Below, piece by piece: positions 33,930-44,964 of a DNA stretch of 64,000 bases (within the stretch, counting starts at the first letter, position 1; each line of letters starts with the position of its first letter). This DNA is from Streptomyces marispadix (GTDB taxonomy: Bacteria > Actinomycetota > Actinomycetes > Streptomycetales > Streptomycetaceae): NCBI RefSeq assembly GCF_022524345.1, contig NZ_JAKWJU010000002.1:4192501-4256500 (forward strand). Direction: 5' to 3'. The position numbers and the translations under genes are program-made. Below the pieces are notes generated by a model that saw only the letters and a list, made by a program, of their open reading frames with translations, was not told where the DNA came from and searched no databases.

Positions 33930-35735
33930 ATGCCTCGGTGGAGGCCGCTACCGGAGGAACTGGACCCGCAGATCCGGGAGTTCACCAGCCAGCTGCGGCG
34001 GCTGGTCGACCGCAGCGGAATGAGCGTCGCGACCATCGCGGACCGTACGGGCTACAGCAAGTCGTCCTGGGAGAGGTATCTGGGCGGACGGCTGCTGCCG
34101 CCGCGCGGGGCCACCCATGCGCTGGGGGACGTCACGGGGACCGACATCCGTCACCTGGAGACGATGTGGGAGCTGGCCGAACGGGCGTGGAGCCGCGACG
34201 AGATGCGGCACGACCAGACGATGGAGGCCATCCGCGTCGCCCAGGCACGTGAGGCGCTGGGCGAGTTCTGGGACGACGAGCCCGCCAAGGGCCGCAAGTG
34301 GGGCCGCAAGGAGAAGAACCGGACCAGGAACCGCGAGAAGAACCGGGACAAGGACGGCGCCCGCGGTCAGGAGGAGGCGCACAGCGGCGGCGAGACCGCT
34401 GTGAAGGAGGAGGAGTGGAAGGAGAAGACGGGGGAGATCCCCGTGTTCTCCGAGAACTCGCAGCACCGGGCGGCCTCTTCGGGGTTCCTCGCCCCGCCGT
34501 CCGCCTCGTCTCTGCCGGGCGCGCGCACCGGCGCCTCCGCCCCGTCCGGCTCAGGGAACTCCCCGGACTCCCCGGATTTCGCCCATTCCCCCACCTCCTC
34601 GAACCCCTCCGACTCCTCCAACTCCTCGACCTTCTCGTTCTTCTCCCCTTCGGCATCCGCGTCCGCCGCTCAGCCGGAGACCGGCCGCCCGCCGATGGAC
34701 GACGAGACGGCCGTGCTGCGTCCGCGGCCGCTGCCGGGACGGGGCGGTCGAGGAGCCGACGGCGGACGAGGCACCAAGGGCGGCGACGGCGCCGGTTCCG
34801 CACCGGGCGGCTTTCCCGCGCAGCGGGTCGACGTCTCCTCGTGGGGCGCACCGGTGGAGCACCGCTCCGGCGCACCCGCGGGCACCGGCGGCAGGCCGGG
34901 GCCGGGCCGTACGGAGCCTGTTCGTACGGGTACGGGACCGCCCGCGTATCCGTCCAACTCGGAGGCGTCCCACGCGAGTCGGGCCGCGGCGGGCGACGGC
35001 CACGGCGACCCGGACGCCCCTGACGGCGTAGCCGCGCCGCACGGCCACGGACGTTCCTCGCGTGGACGCCGGGTCGCGGCGCTGCTCGGTGGAGCGCTGG
35101 CGGTGTTCGCGGTGCTGGGCGCCGGAGTGATGGTCTTCGGTCTGCCCGGCGGTGCGAAGGACTCCTCCGCGTCGCCCGCGCCCTCGGCGACGAACAAGCC
35201 GCCCGACCTTCCCGCCGGTGTGAAGTGCCGTGGCAAGAGCTGCTCGGGCAAGGACCCGGAGAAGATGGGCTGCGGCGGCCAGAACGTCAAGAGCAGCAAC
35301 TCCGCCTTCGTGGGACCGAGCAGGGTGGAGGTGCGCTACAGCAAGGTGTGCCAGGCGGCTTGGGGCCGTATCACCGGCGCGGCACAGGGCGACAGCCTGA
35401 AGATCAGCGCGAAGGGCCAGGCCGAGAGCGACAAGGTCGACGCCACGAACGACGCCTACACGGAGATGGTGTCCGTCAGTTCGGCGACCGAGGCACGTGC
35501 GTGCGCGACCCTCGTGGCCGGTACGACGGGCTGTACGAAGGTGAACGCGGCGGGTCAGGCGGGCACCGACGCAAGCACGGACGCGGGGGCGGACGCGGGC
35601 GCGGGCGCCGAGGGGACCGCGGAGACGGCCGGTACGACGGGTACGACGGGAACGGTGGGCAGGGCGGACACGCGCGACGGCGCTACGACATCCGGCACCG
35701 AAGAGACGGCGGGCGCAGGCGACGCCGTCCCCTGA
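33930..35735 (+). CDS. XRE-type helix-turn-helix protein with membrane helix and extracellular DUF2690 domain
   Basis: A 601-residue regulator-like protein; ATG 33930 preceded by GGGGGAGG. The N-terminal HTH domain (residues about 10-75) has the typical RRLVDRSGMSVATIADRTGY and SSWERYLGGR segments. A very basic and acidic, then Ser/Pro/Gly-rich linker runs to about 370. One membrane helix (VAALLGGALAVFAVLGAGVMVF) follows, then the DUF2690 domain (VKCRGKSCSGKDPEKMGC near 430) with several Cys, and a low-complexity Ala/Gly/Thr tail. In Streptomyces this layout puts a DNA-binding domain inside and a Cys-containing sensor outside. The target genes are unknown; the isolated position suggests possible self-regulation. 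Confidence 0.85.
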   Translation: MPRWRPLPEELDPQIREFTSQLRRLVDRSGMSVATIADRTGYSKSSWERYLGGRLLPPRGATHALGDVTGTDIRHLETMWELAERAWSRDEMRHDQTMEAIRVAQAREALGEFWDDEPAKGRKWGRKEKNRTRNREKNRDKDGARGQEEAHSGGETAVKEEEWKEKTGEIPVFSENSQHRAASSGFLAPPSASSLPGARTGASAPSGSGNSPDSPDFAHSPTSSNPSDSSNSSTFSFFSPSASASAAQPETGRPPMDDETAVLRPRPLPGRGGRGADGGRGTKGGDGAGSAPGGFPAQRVDVSSWGAPVEHRSGAPAGTGGRPGPGRTEPVRTGTGPPAYPSNSEASHASRAAAGDGHGDPDAPDGVAAPHGHGRSSRGRRVAALLGGALAVFAVLGAGVMVFGLPGGAKDSSASPAPSATNKPPDLPAGVKCRGKSCSGKDPEKMGCGGQNVKSSNSAFVGPSRVEVRYSKVCQAAWGRITGAAQGDSLKISAKGQAESDKVDATNDAYTEMVSVSSATEARACATLVAGTTGCTKVNAAGQAGTDASTDAGADAGAGAEGTAETAGTTGTTGTVGRADTRDGATTSGTEETAGAGDAVP

Positions 35736-37383
<1,648 letters not shown>

Positions 37384-37893
37384 CGCGACGGCCAGGCGCG
37401 CACGGCGCGGTCACGGTGCGCTGCCGGCGTGCTCGAGTGCCCTCCTGGTACGCGACATCCCGAACGGGCCCGCGTGGCCCGGGAGTCAGGCTCCCGGTGC
37501 TCGCGGGCCCGTCTCGCTGTGGACGTCGTCGCGATCGTGGCCGTGGCCGGGGTCGTACCCATGACCGCGACGACCGTGGGCGTGGACGTAGCCGTATGCG
37601 GACGTGCCCCGGCCACGGACGTCGCGCCCTGCTCTTACGGGTGACGGTCTGTCGTACCGATGGGATCGGCGGCACGCGGCGACCGTGCGGAACGGTGCGG
37701 TCCGTACCACGATGAAACGTCAGTTCACCTTCTCCCAGGGGAAGTTGGCGCATTCCCCGTACTCGGAGCCGACAACTCCGGTGCGTTCCCGAAGCGTTAT
37801 CCACAGGCAATTTGCTCTCGTGGTCGAGGCGCTGTCACCTCCGGTATGTTCAAGGCCAATCCCTGGACGAACCGTGGGAAATCGGGGCTACTC
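37384..37893. other. 510-base region between mdh and the next operon
   Basis: It contains the mdh terminator hairpin. On the minus strand, an open frame of 74 codons (37486-37710) is rich in His and Gly near its end (HAHGRRGHGYDPGHGHDRDD) and has partly coding-like codon usage, but no start or ribosome-binding site convinces. The last 150 bases before 37894 are less GC-rich and presumably hold the promoter of the next operon. Confidence 0.4.
37464..37512 (+). terminator. Nested two-part hairpin after mdh
   Basis: An outer perfect 11-bp stem (ACGGGCCCGCG, 37464-37474, with 37502-37512) encloses an inner 7-bp hairpin (CCGGGAG/CTCCCGG, 37479-37497). It lies 80 bases downstream of mdh. Confidence 0.65.
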
Positions 37894-39810
37894 ATGAGTT
37901 ACTCAATGCGCACGCCTGCTCACAGTGAGGCGACGCGTCTGCTGTGCGCCGGTGCGCGCTTGAACGCCGGTTTTCGTCAGCGCGTCATCGACGAGCTGGT
38001 CGGTCACGCCGAGCGTCCTGTCGCGCCGTCGCTGGGTGTGGACGTGCGCCCGGTGCTCGCCCACGCGCTTCAGGCGCGTCGTCAGGAGATGCAGACGGCG
38101 CTGGCGCTGCTGGCCGTGTGGATCGGTTTCTTCCTCGTCTCCGTGCTGCTCGCGTGGGATTCGCTGGACGACCGTTTCGGCGGCAATCTCGACCTGTCCC
38201 CAGACGAACTCCTCTTCCCCACGGCGTACGTGGGCGACGATCCCTCCTCGCTTTCCCTCCAGCCTGCCGAGTGGGTCCTCTTCTACGCCGGTGTCGTTCT
38301 CGCGCTGTGGGCGGGCCGTGCGATCTCGGGCCGTGCGACGCTGCTGTACGCGGGTGCGAGGACGTCGCCGCGGTCCCTGCGTTCGGCGATACGGCGCAGG
38401 CTGGGCGCGGTCGTCACCTATGCGGCGCGAATCGCCGCCGCCGTCTACTGGATCAGGGCACTCGGCTCCGTCGCCGACAATCCCTATCCCGTGATCTTTC
38501 CGCTGCTGATGGCGGCGGTGGTGTGGATGCACCGGATCAGGGTGACGGCGGTGCTGCGGGAGCAGCTCAGCCGGGAGAACTTCGCCACCGCACAGCAGCC
38601 CGTCCTTCCCTACGCCGAGCGCTATCGGCGCATCGGTGACGCGATCGACCGCGAGCAGCACGCCGCGGCGACGCTTTACGACGCGAACCGCCCGTTCGTC
38701 GGTGCCGGCGTCCCGCACAAGCCGTGGTCCTTCGCGCTGGAGCTGCGCCGTAAGAAGGAGTCCCCGTTCGCCGAACCGGCAGGTGCCGTGCCGCCCCAGG
38801 CGGTGCACGCATCGACGGCGACCGGCACGACGAAGGGCCAGGACCAGGCGCAGCAGGCCGAGTTGGCGCAACGGTATCCGGCGCCGCCCCACCCCGGCGC
38901 GATGCCGAATGTGCAGGGCGCGGAAGTGCCGTACCCCGACGGGCAGTTCGCCGAGGAGCAGCCTCCCGACGGGCAGTCGCAGCAGACACAGCCGCAGCAG
39001 CGGCCCGCGTACCACCTCTCCAGCCGCCACATCATCGACATGATCACGCCGAGGCTCGTCGCGCTGCGGGAGTCGACCGCGCGGACCAGCCGCGACAGCC
39101 TCCGCGGCCTGGAGATCGAGGAGTTCGTCTATCTGCCGTCCGGTGTGCGCCGCGACAGCGGCGTCTACAAGGCGGAGAGCGTGCAGCAGCATCTCTCCGA
39201 GGCGGCCGACGACGGCGGTGAGGCACGCCGGCACTTCCTTCGCGTCCGTGTCGGCTCGTGGCACGAGCAGGTGGTCGTCTCGCTGCTCGTACGGATCCAC
39301 ACTCAGGGCGGGATGCTCGTGCTGGAGGTCGTCCCGCATGTACTGGGGCCGGTGGCCGAGGAGTTCAGGGAGATCGACGCGATCGTCGAGCGCCATGCGG
39401 CCGGACCGCTGCGCGAGGGTGTGCTCGCGTTCCTCACGGCACCCGCGGCCACCGCGGCGGCGGGCATCGCCACCGCGCGGACGCTGATGTCGGTCGTACG
39501 CGTCTGGTTCAGCGCCCCGGAGTACGCGGCGCCGGACGCCCCGCTGGTCTCCGTAAGGGAGTTGGCGAGTACGAACGAACTCTCGCTGTTCCAGGAGATG
39601 GACGTCAGCCGGTACATCAAGACCGTCCAGGACCGGATCGCCAGCGGCGTGCGGGACGCCCTGGAGCAGCGCGGCTTCCGTACCGACCGTTTCGAGCAGC
39701 AGATCGTGAACGTACGGGACGGCGGCGTGTACATCGAGGACATGAGCGGCGGGGCCGTGGCCACGGGAGACCACGGCACGGCGCAGCACATGGAGAGGAG
39801 CCCGGCGTGA
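37894..39810 (+). CDS. Multi-pass membrane protein of unknown function, ending in an MSGGA motif
   Basis: A 638-residue protein, ATG 37894. After a soluble N-terminus come four hydrophobic helices (LLAVWIGFFLVSVLLAW near 75; WVLFYAGVVLALWAG near 130; VVTYAARIAAAVYWI near 175; YPVIFPLLMAAVVWM near 200). A Gln/Pro-rich linker (about 300-375) leads to a soluble C-terminal domain with a HEQVVVSLLVRIHTQGGMLVLE segment and two weak hydrophobic stretches. It ends with GVYIEDMSGGAVATGDHG. The next gene, overlapping by GTGA, carries nearly the same motif, so the two proteins probably interact or share a domain. I do not recognise the family. Confidence 0.8.
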   Translation: MSYSMRTPAHSEATRLLCAGARLNAGFRQRVIDELVGHAERPVAPSLGVDVRPVLAHALQARRQEMQTALALLAVWIGFFLVSVLLAWDSLDDRFGGNLDLSPDELLFPTAYVGDDPSSLSLQPAEWVLFYAGVVLALWAGRAISGRATLLYAGARTSPRSLRSAIRRRLGAVVTYAARIAAAVYWIRALGSVADNPYPVIFPLLMAAVVWMHRIRVTAVLREQLSRENFATAQQPVLPYAERYRRIGDAIDREQHAAATLYDANRPFVGAGVPHKPWSFALELRRKKESPFAEPAGAVPPQAVHASTATGTTKGQDQAQQAELAQRYPAPPHPGAMPNVQGAEVPYPDGQFAEEQPPDGQSQQTQPQQRPAYHLSSRHIIDMITPRLVALRESTARTSRDSLRGLEIEEFVYLPSGVRRDSGVYKAESVQQHLSEAADDGGEARRHFLRVRVGSWHEQVVVSLLVRIHTQGGMLVLEVVPHVLGPVAEEFREIDAIVERHAAGPLREGVLAFLTAPAATAAAGIATARTLMSVVRVWFSAPEYAAPDAPLVSVRELASTNELSLFQEMDVSRYIKTVQDRIASGVRDALEQRGFRTDRFEQQIVNVRDGGVYIEDMSGGAVATGDHGTAQHMERSPA

Positions 39811-40316
39811 GACCGCCCGGCGAGGAGACTTCCGGCGGCCCGGAGCCCGGCGCTCGTATGCTGGACGCCGGTCCTGGCGCGCAGGAGCCCGGCCAGGGCG
39901 ATCGTCGAGGCGAGTCCGGCGGCCGTCCGCACGGCGGGGGCCGTCCCGCAGGCGGCGGTGGCGGCGGAGTGCACATCGGCAACATGTCGGGCGGCGCGAT
40001 CGCCACCGGCGCCTACGGGCAGGCGACTTCGTACAGCTACGCCGCCCCGCCGCCGCAGACGGACGAGGCGACGCTGGCGCTTCTGGACGCGGTGCGGGCG
40101 CTTCGCGCGGACATCCGCGTCCTCACCGCGACCGACGAGACGGCCGCCGTCGACGGTGAACTGGGTGAGATCGAGGGCGAGATCACGCGTTCGGGCCGCG
40201 CGGAGGCGGGCCGTCTCGCCCGGCTCCGCGACCGCCTGGAGGCGGGCGCGAGCGCGGTCGGTCTGCTCGCGTCGGCGACCGCGGTCGTGCAGGCCGCCGC
40301 ACAGGTGCTGGGGTGA
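39807..40316 (+). CDS. Small protein with GVHIGNMSGGAIATG motif
   Basis: A 169-residue protein, translationally coupled to the preceding gene by a GTGA overlap with GGAG upstream. The first 50 residues are Gly/Pro/Glu-rich and disordered. The motif GVHIGNMSGGAIATGAYG is at about 54-71, followed by a helical region with hydrophobic heptads (ALLDAVRALRADIRVLTATDE) and a C-terminal Ala-rich helix that could pack against a membrane or oligomerise. No enzyme motif is seen. Such Gly-Asn-Met-Ser-Gly-Gly motifs recur in Streptomyces proteins linked to signalling or conflict-type operons, from memory; the function is unknown. Confidence 0.72.
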   Translation: MRPPGEETSGGPEPGARMLDAGPGAQEPGQGDRRGESGGRPHGGGRPAGGGGGGVHIGNMSGGAIATGAYGQATSYSYAAPPPQTDEATLALLDAVRALRADIRVLTATDETAAVDGELGEIEGEITRSGRAEAGRLARLRDRLEAGASAVGLLASATAVVQAAAQVLG

Positions 40317-40338
40317 GCGACATGAGGGGTGGTGGCCG

Positions 40339-41157
40339 GTGATCCGATTCGATGCGGACCAGCAGAGATGGGTCGACCAGGACGCGGATGTGCTGCTGGC
40401 ACAGCGGCACACGGAGTCGGCACGTCAGCAACGGCACGTGGCGAAGGGCGCGTTGGCGGTGCTGGCCGTGTGCGGACTCGCCTTCGGGGCGTGGGCGCTC
40501 GGCTGGAAGGACGAACCGGTCCCGCCGGACGACCGTGCGCAGCCGTCGGTGGTCAGCCCCGATCCGAGTGATTCGTCCCGGCCGGGCAGGAGCGCGCCGG
40601 GAGGTTCGGAGGGGGCGTCCGGGACCACCGATCCGGGCGCTTCGGGCCCGCCGGAGGGGTACGAGATCGCCGAGGACCCCGAGGGGTTCAGCCTGGCGGT
40701 CCCCGAGGGCTGGGAGCGGCGCACCGAGGAGCGTGACGGCCCGCAGGCCGTCTTCTATGAGAACTCCGACGCCAGCAAGCAGCTTCAGGTCTTCTGGGTG
40801 GAGGACGCCGACCCTTATGAGTCGCTGGAGCTGGCGGAGAAGAACGCCGAGAAGAACGACAGCTACGAACGTGACTCCCTCGACCGGCTCGACGGCGGCG
40901 ACGGAGCCGCGGCCAGGCTCGAATACACCTATGACTCCGACGAGCACGGCGGTCCGCGACGCGTCATAGACCACCGTTTCGAGGCGGCGGACGGCGAGCT
41001 GTACGCAGTCATCGCCTACGGACCCGACAAGGACGGTGCCTCGGAGGAGCAGAAGGAGCGGCTGGACACGGCGCTGACCTTCTTCTGCCCGACGGGGGTG
41101 GACTGCCAGGCGCAGAGCGGCGGCGGTGACGGCGACGACGGACTGGGCGGCCCGTGA
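40339..41157 (+). CDS. Single-pass membrane protein with extracellular PsbP-like domain
   Basis: A 272-residue protein; GTG 40339 with GAGGGG upstream, 22 bases after the previous gene. A cytoplasmic start of about 40 residues is followed by a membrane helix (GALAVLAVCGLAFGAWAL) and a Ser/Pro/Gly-rich linker. The extracellular domain begins GYEIAEDPEGFSLAVPEGWE near 112, resembling the PsbP/Mog1-like alpha-beta fold seen in actinobacterial surface proteins; that similarity is by eye. A single Cys pair is near the end (FFCPTGVDCQ). It is the third gene of a probable three-gene operon beginning at 37894. Confidence 0.75.
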   Translation: MIRFDADQQRWVDQDADVLLAQRHTESARQQRHVAKGALAVLAVCGLAFGAWALGWKDEPVPPDDRAQPSVVSPDPSDSSRPGRSAPGGSEGASGTTDPGASGPPEGYEIAEDPEGFSLAVPEGWERRTEERDGPQAVFYENSDASKQLQVFWVEDADPYESLELAEKNAEKNDSYERDSLDRLDGGDGAAARLEYTYDSDEHGGPRRVIDHRFEAADGELYAVIAYGPDKDGASEEQKERLDTALTFFCPTGVDCQAQSGGGDGDDGLGGP

Positions 41158-41678
41158 GCCCCTGACTCCGTGACCTCACGGCTTCCGGCCGCCCGCCGCA
41201 AGGCACCGGGTCCCGGCACGGCCGCAAGGCACCGGGTCCCGGCGCGGGCCCCACGGCACCGGCCTCACGCACCCGCGGACGGCCCCGCACTCGCCGCCCG
41301 AGGACACCTCCGTAATCGCACCCGCGCCCGTCGACCACATCCACGAGGCCGCGACGTCGATCATGGAACCGGCCATCCGCGGGCGACCCCGGCGACGTCA
41401 ATGCCGCCTCCCCGAGAAGGCGACAGATCAGGCCAAGCCGACGCGCACAAATCGTTATGAACGTCGATGCACGGCTTCTATCGGCCTCTTTGCCGTGCTC
41501 CACCGCACATCGGCCGTGAGGAACCCCACTTATCTTCGCCCGGCGGACATGCAAACGACTAGACGGGGCAGGGTTCGCTCTTGTCATGTGACCAGTGCAT
41601 GGCCTTATTTCAGCGTGATCGCGATGTGACTTTGTCGTGACACGATGCGTCATGACAGCTCGGAAGGCAGTAGAGAAG
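41158..41678. other. 521-base region upstream of the betaine operon
   Basis: No gene is supported. The first 200 bases are GC-rich and repetitive (two copies of AAGGCACCGGGTCCCGGC near 41210 and 41225). The last 200 bases are much more AT-rich and hold several GTCA/TGAC palindromes close to the betB start. Confidence 0.45.
41583..41656 (+). promoter_or_regulatory. Palindrome cluster, candidate operator of the betaine operon
   Basis: Three short dyads occur in 74 bases: GTCATGTGAC (41583-41592), TGTCGTGACA (41633-41642) and GTCATGAC (41649-41656). They share the half-site GTCA/TGAC. The last one lies 22 bases before the GTG chosen as the betB start. The arrangement suggests a dimeric repressor controlling osmoprotectant synthesis; the regulator is not encoded here. 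Confidence 0.45.
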
Positions 41679-43181
41679 GTGTCCGAAACCGAAAGCATTC
41701 ATATTGACGGCGACTGGCGCGCTGCGCAGGCCGGCGGGAAGAGGGAGATCCTCGACCCCGCCGACGCCACCACGCTCGCGGTCGTCGCAGACGGCGGCGC
41801 CCCGGACGCCGACGCCGCCGTCGCCGCCGCCCGCCGCGCCTTCGACGAGGGCGAGTGGCCCCGTACACCCGTCGCCGAGCGGGCCGCCCTGCTGCGCAGG
41901 GTCGCCGACCTGCTCCAGCGCGACCGTGAGGAGATCGGCCTCACCGAGTCCCGGGACGCGGGCAAGACCCTGGAGGAGGGGCGCATCGACGTCGACGACG
42001 TCACGGCGGCCTTCCGCTACTTCGCGGACCTCGTCGCCGGCGAGTCCGGCGGCCGCGTCGTCGACGCAGGCGACCCGGATGTGCACAGCGTCGTCGTGCA
42101 CGAGCCCGTCGGCGTCTGCGCCATGATCACGCCGTGGAACTACCCGCTGCTCCAGGCCAGTTGGAAGGTCGCCCCCGCGCTGGCCGCAGGCAACACCTTT
42201 GTGATCAAGCCCAGTGAGATCACCCCCATGACCACGATCCACCTGGTGAAGCTCCTCGCGGAGGCCGGTCTCCCCGCGGGCGTCGCGAACCTGGTGACCG
42301 GGCCCGGCGACCCCGTCGGGGCCCGCCTGGCCGAGCATCCCGACGTGGACCTGATCTCCTTCACCGGCGGCCTCGTCTCCGGCACGAAGGTGGCCCAGGC
42401 CGCGGCGCCCGGCGTGAAGAAGGTCGCCCTGGAACTCGGCGGCAAGAACCCCAATGTGGTCTTCGCCGACGCCTGCGCCACCGAAGAGGGCTTCGACACC
42501 GCCGTCGACCAGGCGCTCAACGCCGCCTTCATCCACAGCGGCCAGGTCTGCTCCGCCGGTGCGCGCCTCATCATCGAGGAATCCGTCCGTGAGCGCTTCG
42601 TCAGCGAACTCGCCGCCCGCGCACAGCGCATCCGGCTCGGCCGCGGCACCGAGGAGGGCGTCGAGTGCGGGCCGCTCGTCTCGGCCCAGCAGCTCGCGAA
42701 GACGGAGGCGTACGTGGCGTCCGCCCTGGACGAGGGCGCGGTGCTGCGCAGCGGCGGCGAGCGCCCCGAGCCGTCCGACGTGCGCCCGGCCGACGGCTAC
42801 TTCTACTCGCCGACGGTCCTGGACAACTGTCACCGGCGTATGAAGGTGATCCGGGAGGAGACCTTCGGGCCTATCCTCACCGTCGAGACCTTCCGCACGG
42901 AGGACGAAGCGGTGTCGCTCGCGAACGACACCGAGTACGGCCTCGCCGGCGGCGTATTCTCCGCCGACACCGCCCGGGCCCGCCGAGTCGCGTCCCGCCT
43001 GCGGCACGGCACCGTGTGGATCAACGACTTCCACCCCTATCTGCCGCAGGCGGAGTGGGGCGGCTTCGGCAAGTCCGGCGTGGGCCGCGAGCTGGGTCCG
43101 CACGGCCTCGCCGAATACCGGGAGACCAAGCACGTGTACGAGAACCTGCGTCCCGCACCGGTCCGTTGGTTCTCGGGCTGA
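41679..43181 (+). CDS. betB: Betaine aldehyde dehydrogenase
   Basis: About 500 residues from GTG 41679 (VSETESIHIDGDW). An ATG at 41652 and a GTG at 41637 are in frame but fall in the operator region, and the codons between them are AT-ending and non-coding in style. It is an NAD(P)-dependent aldehyde dehydrogenase: PWNYPLLQASWKVAPALAAGN near 150, the NAD-binding KPSE and FTGG motifs, general base Glu in ALELGGKNP, catalytic Cys291 in SGQVCSAG, and EETFGPIL near 395. It should oxidise betaine aldehyde to glycine betaine, the second step after the GMC dehydrogenase encoded next. The neighbouring transporter genes fit an osmoprotection role. Confidence 0.9.
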   Translation: MSETESIHIDGDWRAAQAGGKREILDPADATTLAVVADGGAPDADAAVAAARRAFDEGEWPRTPVAERAALLRRVADLLQRDREEIGLTESRDAGKTLEEGRIDVDDVTAAFRYFADLVAGESGGRVVDAGDPDVHSVVVHEPVGVCAMITPWNYPLLQASWKVAPALAAGNTFVIKPSEITPMTTIHLVKLLAEAGLPAGVANLVTGPGDPVGARLAEHPDVDLISFTGGLVSGTKVAQAAAPGVKKVALELGGKNPNVVFADACATEEGFDTAVDQALNAAFIHSGQVCSAGARLIIEESVRERFVSELAARAQRIRLGRGTEEGVECGPLVSAQQLAKTEAYVASALDEGAVLRSGGERPEPSDVRPADGYFYSPTVLDNCHRRMKVIREETFGPILTVETFRTEDEAVSLANDTEYGLAGGVFSADTARARRVASRLRHGTVWINDFHPYLPQAEWGGFGKSGVGRELGPHGLAEYRETKHVYENLRPAPVRWFSG

Positions 43182-43203
43182 CGGCGGCCGACGGAGTGTC
43201 CGC

Positions 43204-44964
43204 ATGACCACGTCCTCCCGGCCGGAACACGTGAATCTCAAGGAGCACAGCACGGAAATGGCCAGCCACGACATGTCCACCTACGACTACGTCATAGTCG
43301 GCGGCGGCACTGCCGGATCGGTGATCGCCTCACGCCTCACCGAGGACCCGGAGGTGACCGTCGCTCTCATCGAGGGCGGGCCGTCCGACGTCGACAGGCC
43401 CGAAGTGCTCACGCTGCGCAGATGGCTCGGCCTGCTCGGCGGTGAACTCGACTACGACTACCCCACGACCGAGCAGCCCCGCGGCAACTCCCACATCCGG
43501 CACAGCCGCGCCAAGGTGCTCGGCGGCTGCTCCTCGCACAACACGCTGATCTCCTTCAAGCCGCTCCCCTCCGACTGGGACGAGTGGGAAGCGGGCGGCG
43601 CCGAGGGCTGGGGCGCCGCCGCCATGGACCCGTACTTCGGCAAGCTGCGCAACAACATCGTGCCGGTCGGCGAGCAGGACCGTAACGACATCGCCCGCGA
43701 CTTCATCGCGGCGGCGAAGGACGCCCTCGACGTCCCCGAGGTCGACGGCTTCAACAAGCGGCCCTTCCACGAGGGCGTCGGCTTCTTCGACCTCTCCTAC
43801 CACCCGGAGACCAACAAGCGCTCCTCCGCCTCCGTCGCCTATCTCCACCCCCACATCGAGGCCGGCGACCGCCCCAACCTCCACATCCTCCTGGAGACCT
43901 GGGCGTTCAGGCTCCAGTTGGAGGGCGCGAGGGCCACGGGCGTACACGTACGCGGCAAGGACGGGCAGGAGCGGCTGATACGGGCCGGGCGCGAAGTGCT
44001 CGTCTGCGCGGGCGCCGTGGACACCCCGAGGCTGCTGATGCACTCCGGCATCGGTCCGCGGCAGGACCTGGAGGCGCTGGGCCTTCCGGTGGCGCACGAT
44101 CTGCCGGGCGTAGGCGAGAACCTGCTCGACCACCCTGAGTCGGTGATCGTCTGGGAGACGGACGGGCCCATCCCCGACAACTCCGCGATGGACTCCGACG
44201 CGGGCCTCTTCCTGCGCCGGGACCCGGAGTCGGCCGGACCCGACCTGATGTTCCACTTCTACCAGATCCCCTTCACCGACAATCCGGAGCGGCTGGGCTA
44301 CGAACGGCCGCCGCACGGAGTGTCGTTGACGCCGAACATCCCCAAGCCCCGCAGCCGCGGGCGGCTTTACCTCACGTCGCCGGACCCGGCCGTCAAACCG
44401 GCCCTGGACTTCCGTTACTTCACCGACGAGGACGACTACGACGGCCGCACCCTCGTCGACGGCATCAAGGCCGCACGGAGGGTCGCGGAGACCGAGCCGT
44501 TCGCCGGCTGGCTCAGGCGCGAGGTGTGCCCCGGGCCCGGGGTGACGTCCGACGAGGACATCAGCGAGTACGCGCGGAAGGTGGCCCACACGGTCTACCA
44601 CCCCGCCGGCACCTGCCGGATGGGCGCCGCCGACGACGAACTCGCCGTCGTCGACCCCCTGTTGAGGATCCGCGGCCTGGAGGGCATCCGCATCGCGGAC
44701 GCCTCGGTCTTCCCCACGATGCCCGCCGTCAACCCGATGATCGGCGTGCTCATGGTGGGGGAGAGGGCGGCCGACCTGATCAGGGACGACCGTTCCGGCG
44801 GGCCCGCGTCCACCACGAGCACGAGTACGCCCGGCGCCACGAGCACGAGTACGTCCGGCGCCACGAGCACGAGTACGCCCGGCGCCACGAGCGCCGCGAA
44901 CACTTCGAGCAAGACGACCACGACGACGAATCCGACGACTACGGCACCGGGAGGTGTTGCGTGA
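43204..44964 (+). CDS. betA: GMC oxidoreductase, probable choline dehydrogenase, with repetitive Ser/Thr tail
   Basis: A 586-residue FAD enzyme; ATG 43204 with GGAG seven bases upstream. An ATG at 43258 is an alternative and would remove an atypical N-terminal extension. The dinucleotide-binding loop is [17 protein letters not shown] near 30-45. GMC signatures follow: [15 protein letters not shown] near 100, and [16 protein letters not shown] near 275. The catalytic His is in [11 protein letters not shown] near 470, and the closing FAD segment is [17 protein letters not shown]. The last 50 residues are a Thr/Ser-rich tail with three identical-length repeats, unusual for the family. With betB it should make glycine betaine from choline, but GMC substrates are hard to predict from sequence. 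It overlaps the ABC ATPase gene by one base (TGATG). Confidence 0.85.
   Translation: MTTSSRPEHVNLKEHSTEMASHDMSTYDYVIVGGGTAGSVIASRLTEDPEVTVALIEGGPSDVDRPEVLTLRRWLGLLGGELDYDYPTTEQPRGNSHIRHSRAKVLGGCSSHNTLISFKPLPSDWDEWEAGGAEGWGAAAMDPYFGKLRNNIVPVGEQDRNDIARDFIAAAKDALDVPEVDGFNKRPFHEGVGFFDLSYHPETNKRSSASVAYLHPHIEAGDRPNLHILLETWAFRLQLEGARATGVHVRGKDGQERLIRAGREVLVCAGAVDTPRLLMHSGIGPRQDLEALGLPVAHDLPGVGENLLDHPESVIVWETDGPIPDNSAMDSDAGLFLRRDPESAGPDLMFHFYQIPFTDNPERLGYERPPHGVSLTPNIPKPRSRGRLYLTSPDPAVKPALDFRYFTDEDDYDGRTLVDGIKAARRVAETEPFAGWLRREVCPGPGVTSDEDISEYARKVAHTVYHPAGTCRMGAADDELAVVDPLLRIRGLEGIRIADASVFPTMPAVNPMIGVLMVGERAADLIRDDRSGGPASTTSTSTPGATSTSTSGATSTSTPGATSAANTSSKTTTTTNPTTTAPGGVA
44815..44886 (+). repeat. 24-bp tandem repeat in the GMC oxidoreductase tail
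   Basis: Three copies of a 24-base unit (ACGAGCACGAGTACGCCCGG plus CGCC) differing at one base. The unit encodes [12 protein letters not shown] octapeptides. It is in frame, so expansion would lengthen the tail by eight residues per copy. Confidence 0.88.

Noticed and set aside
41637..41678. Earlier starts for betB at 41637 or 41652
   Set aside because: The codons in this stretch often end in A or T, the ATG lies within a palindrome, and no Shine-Dalgarno sequence precedes either start; kept only as alternatives.
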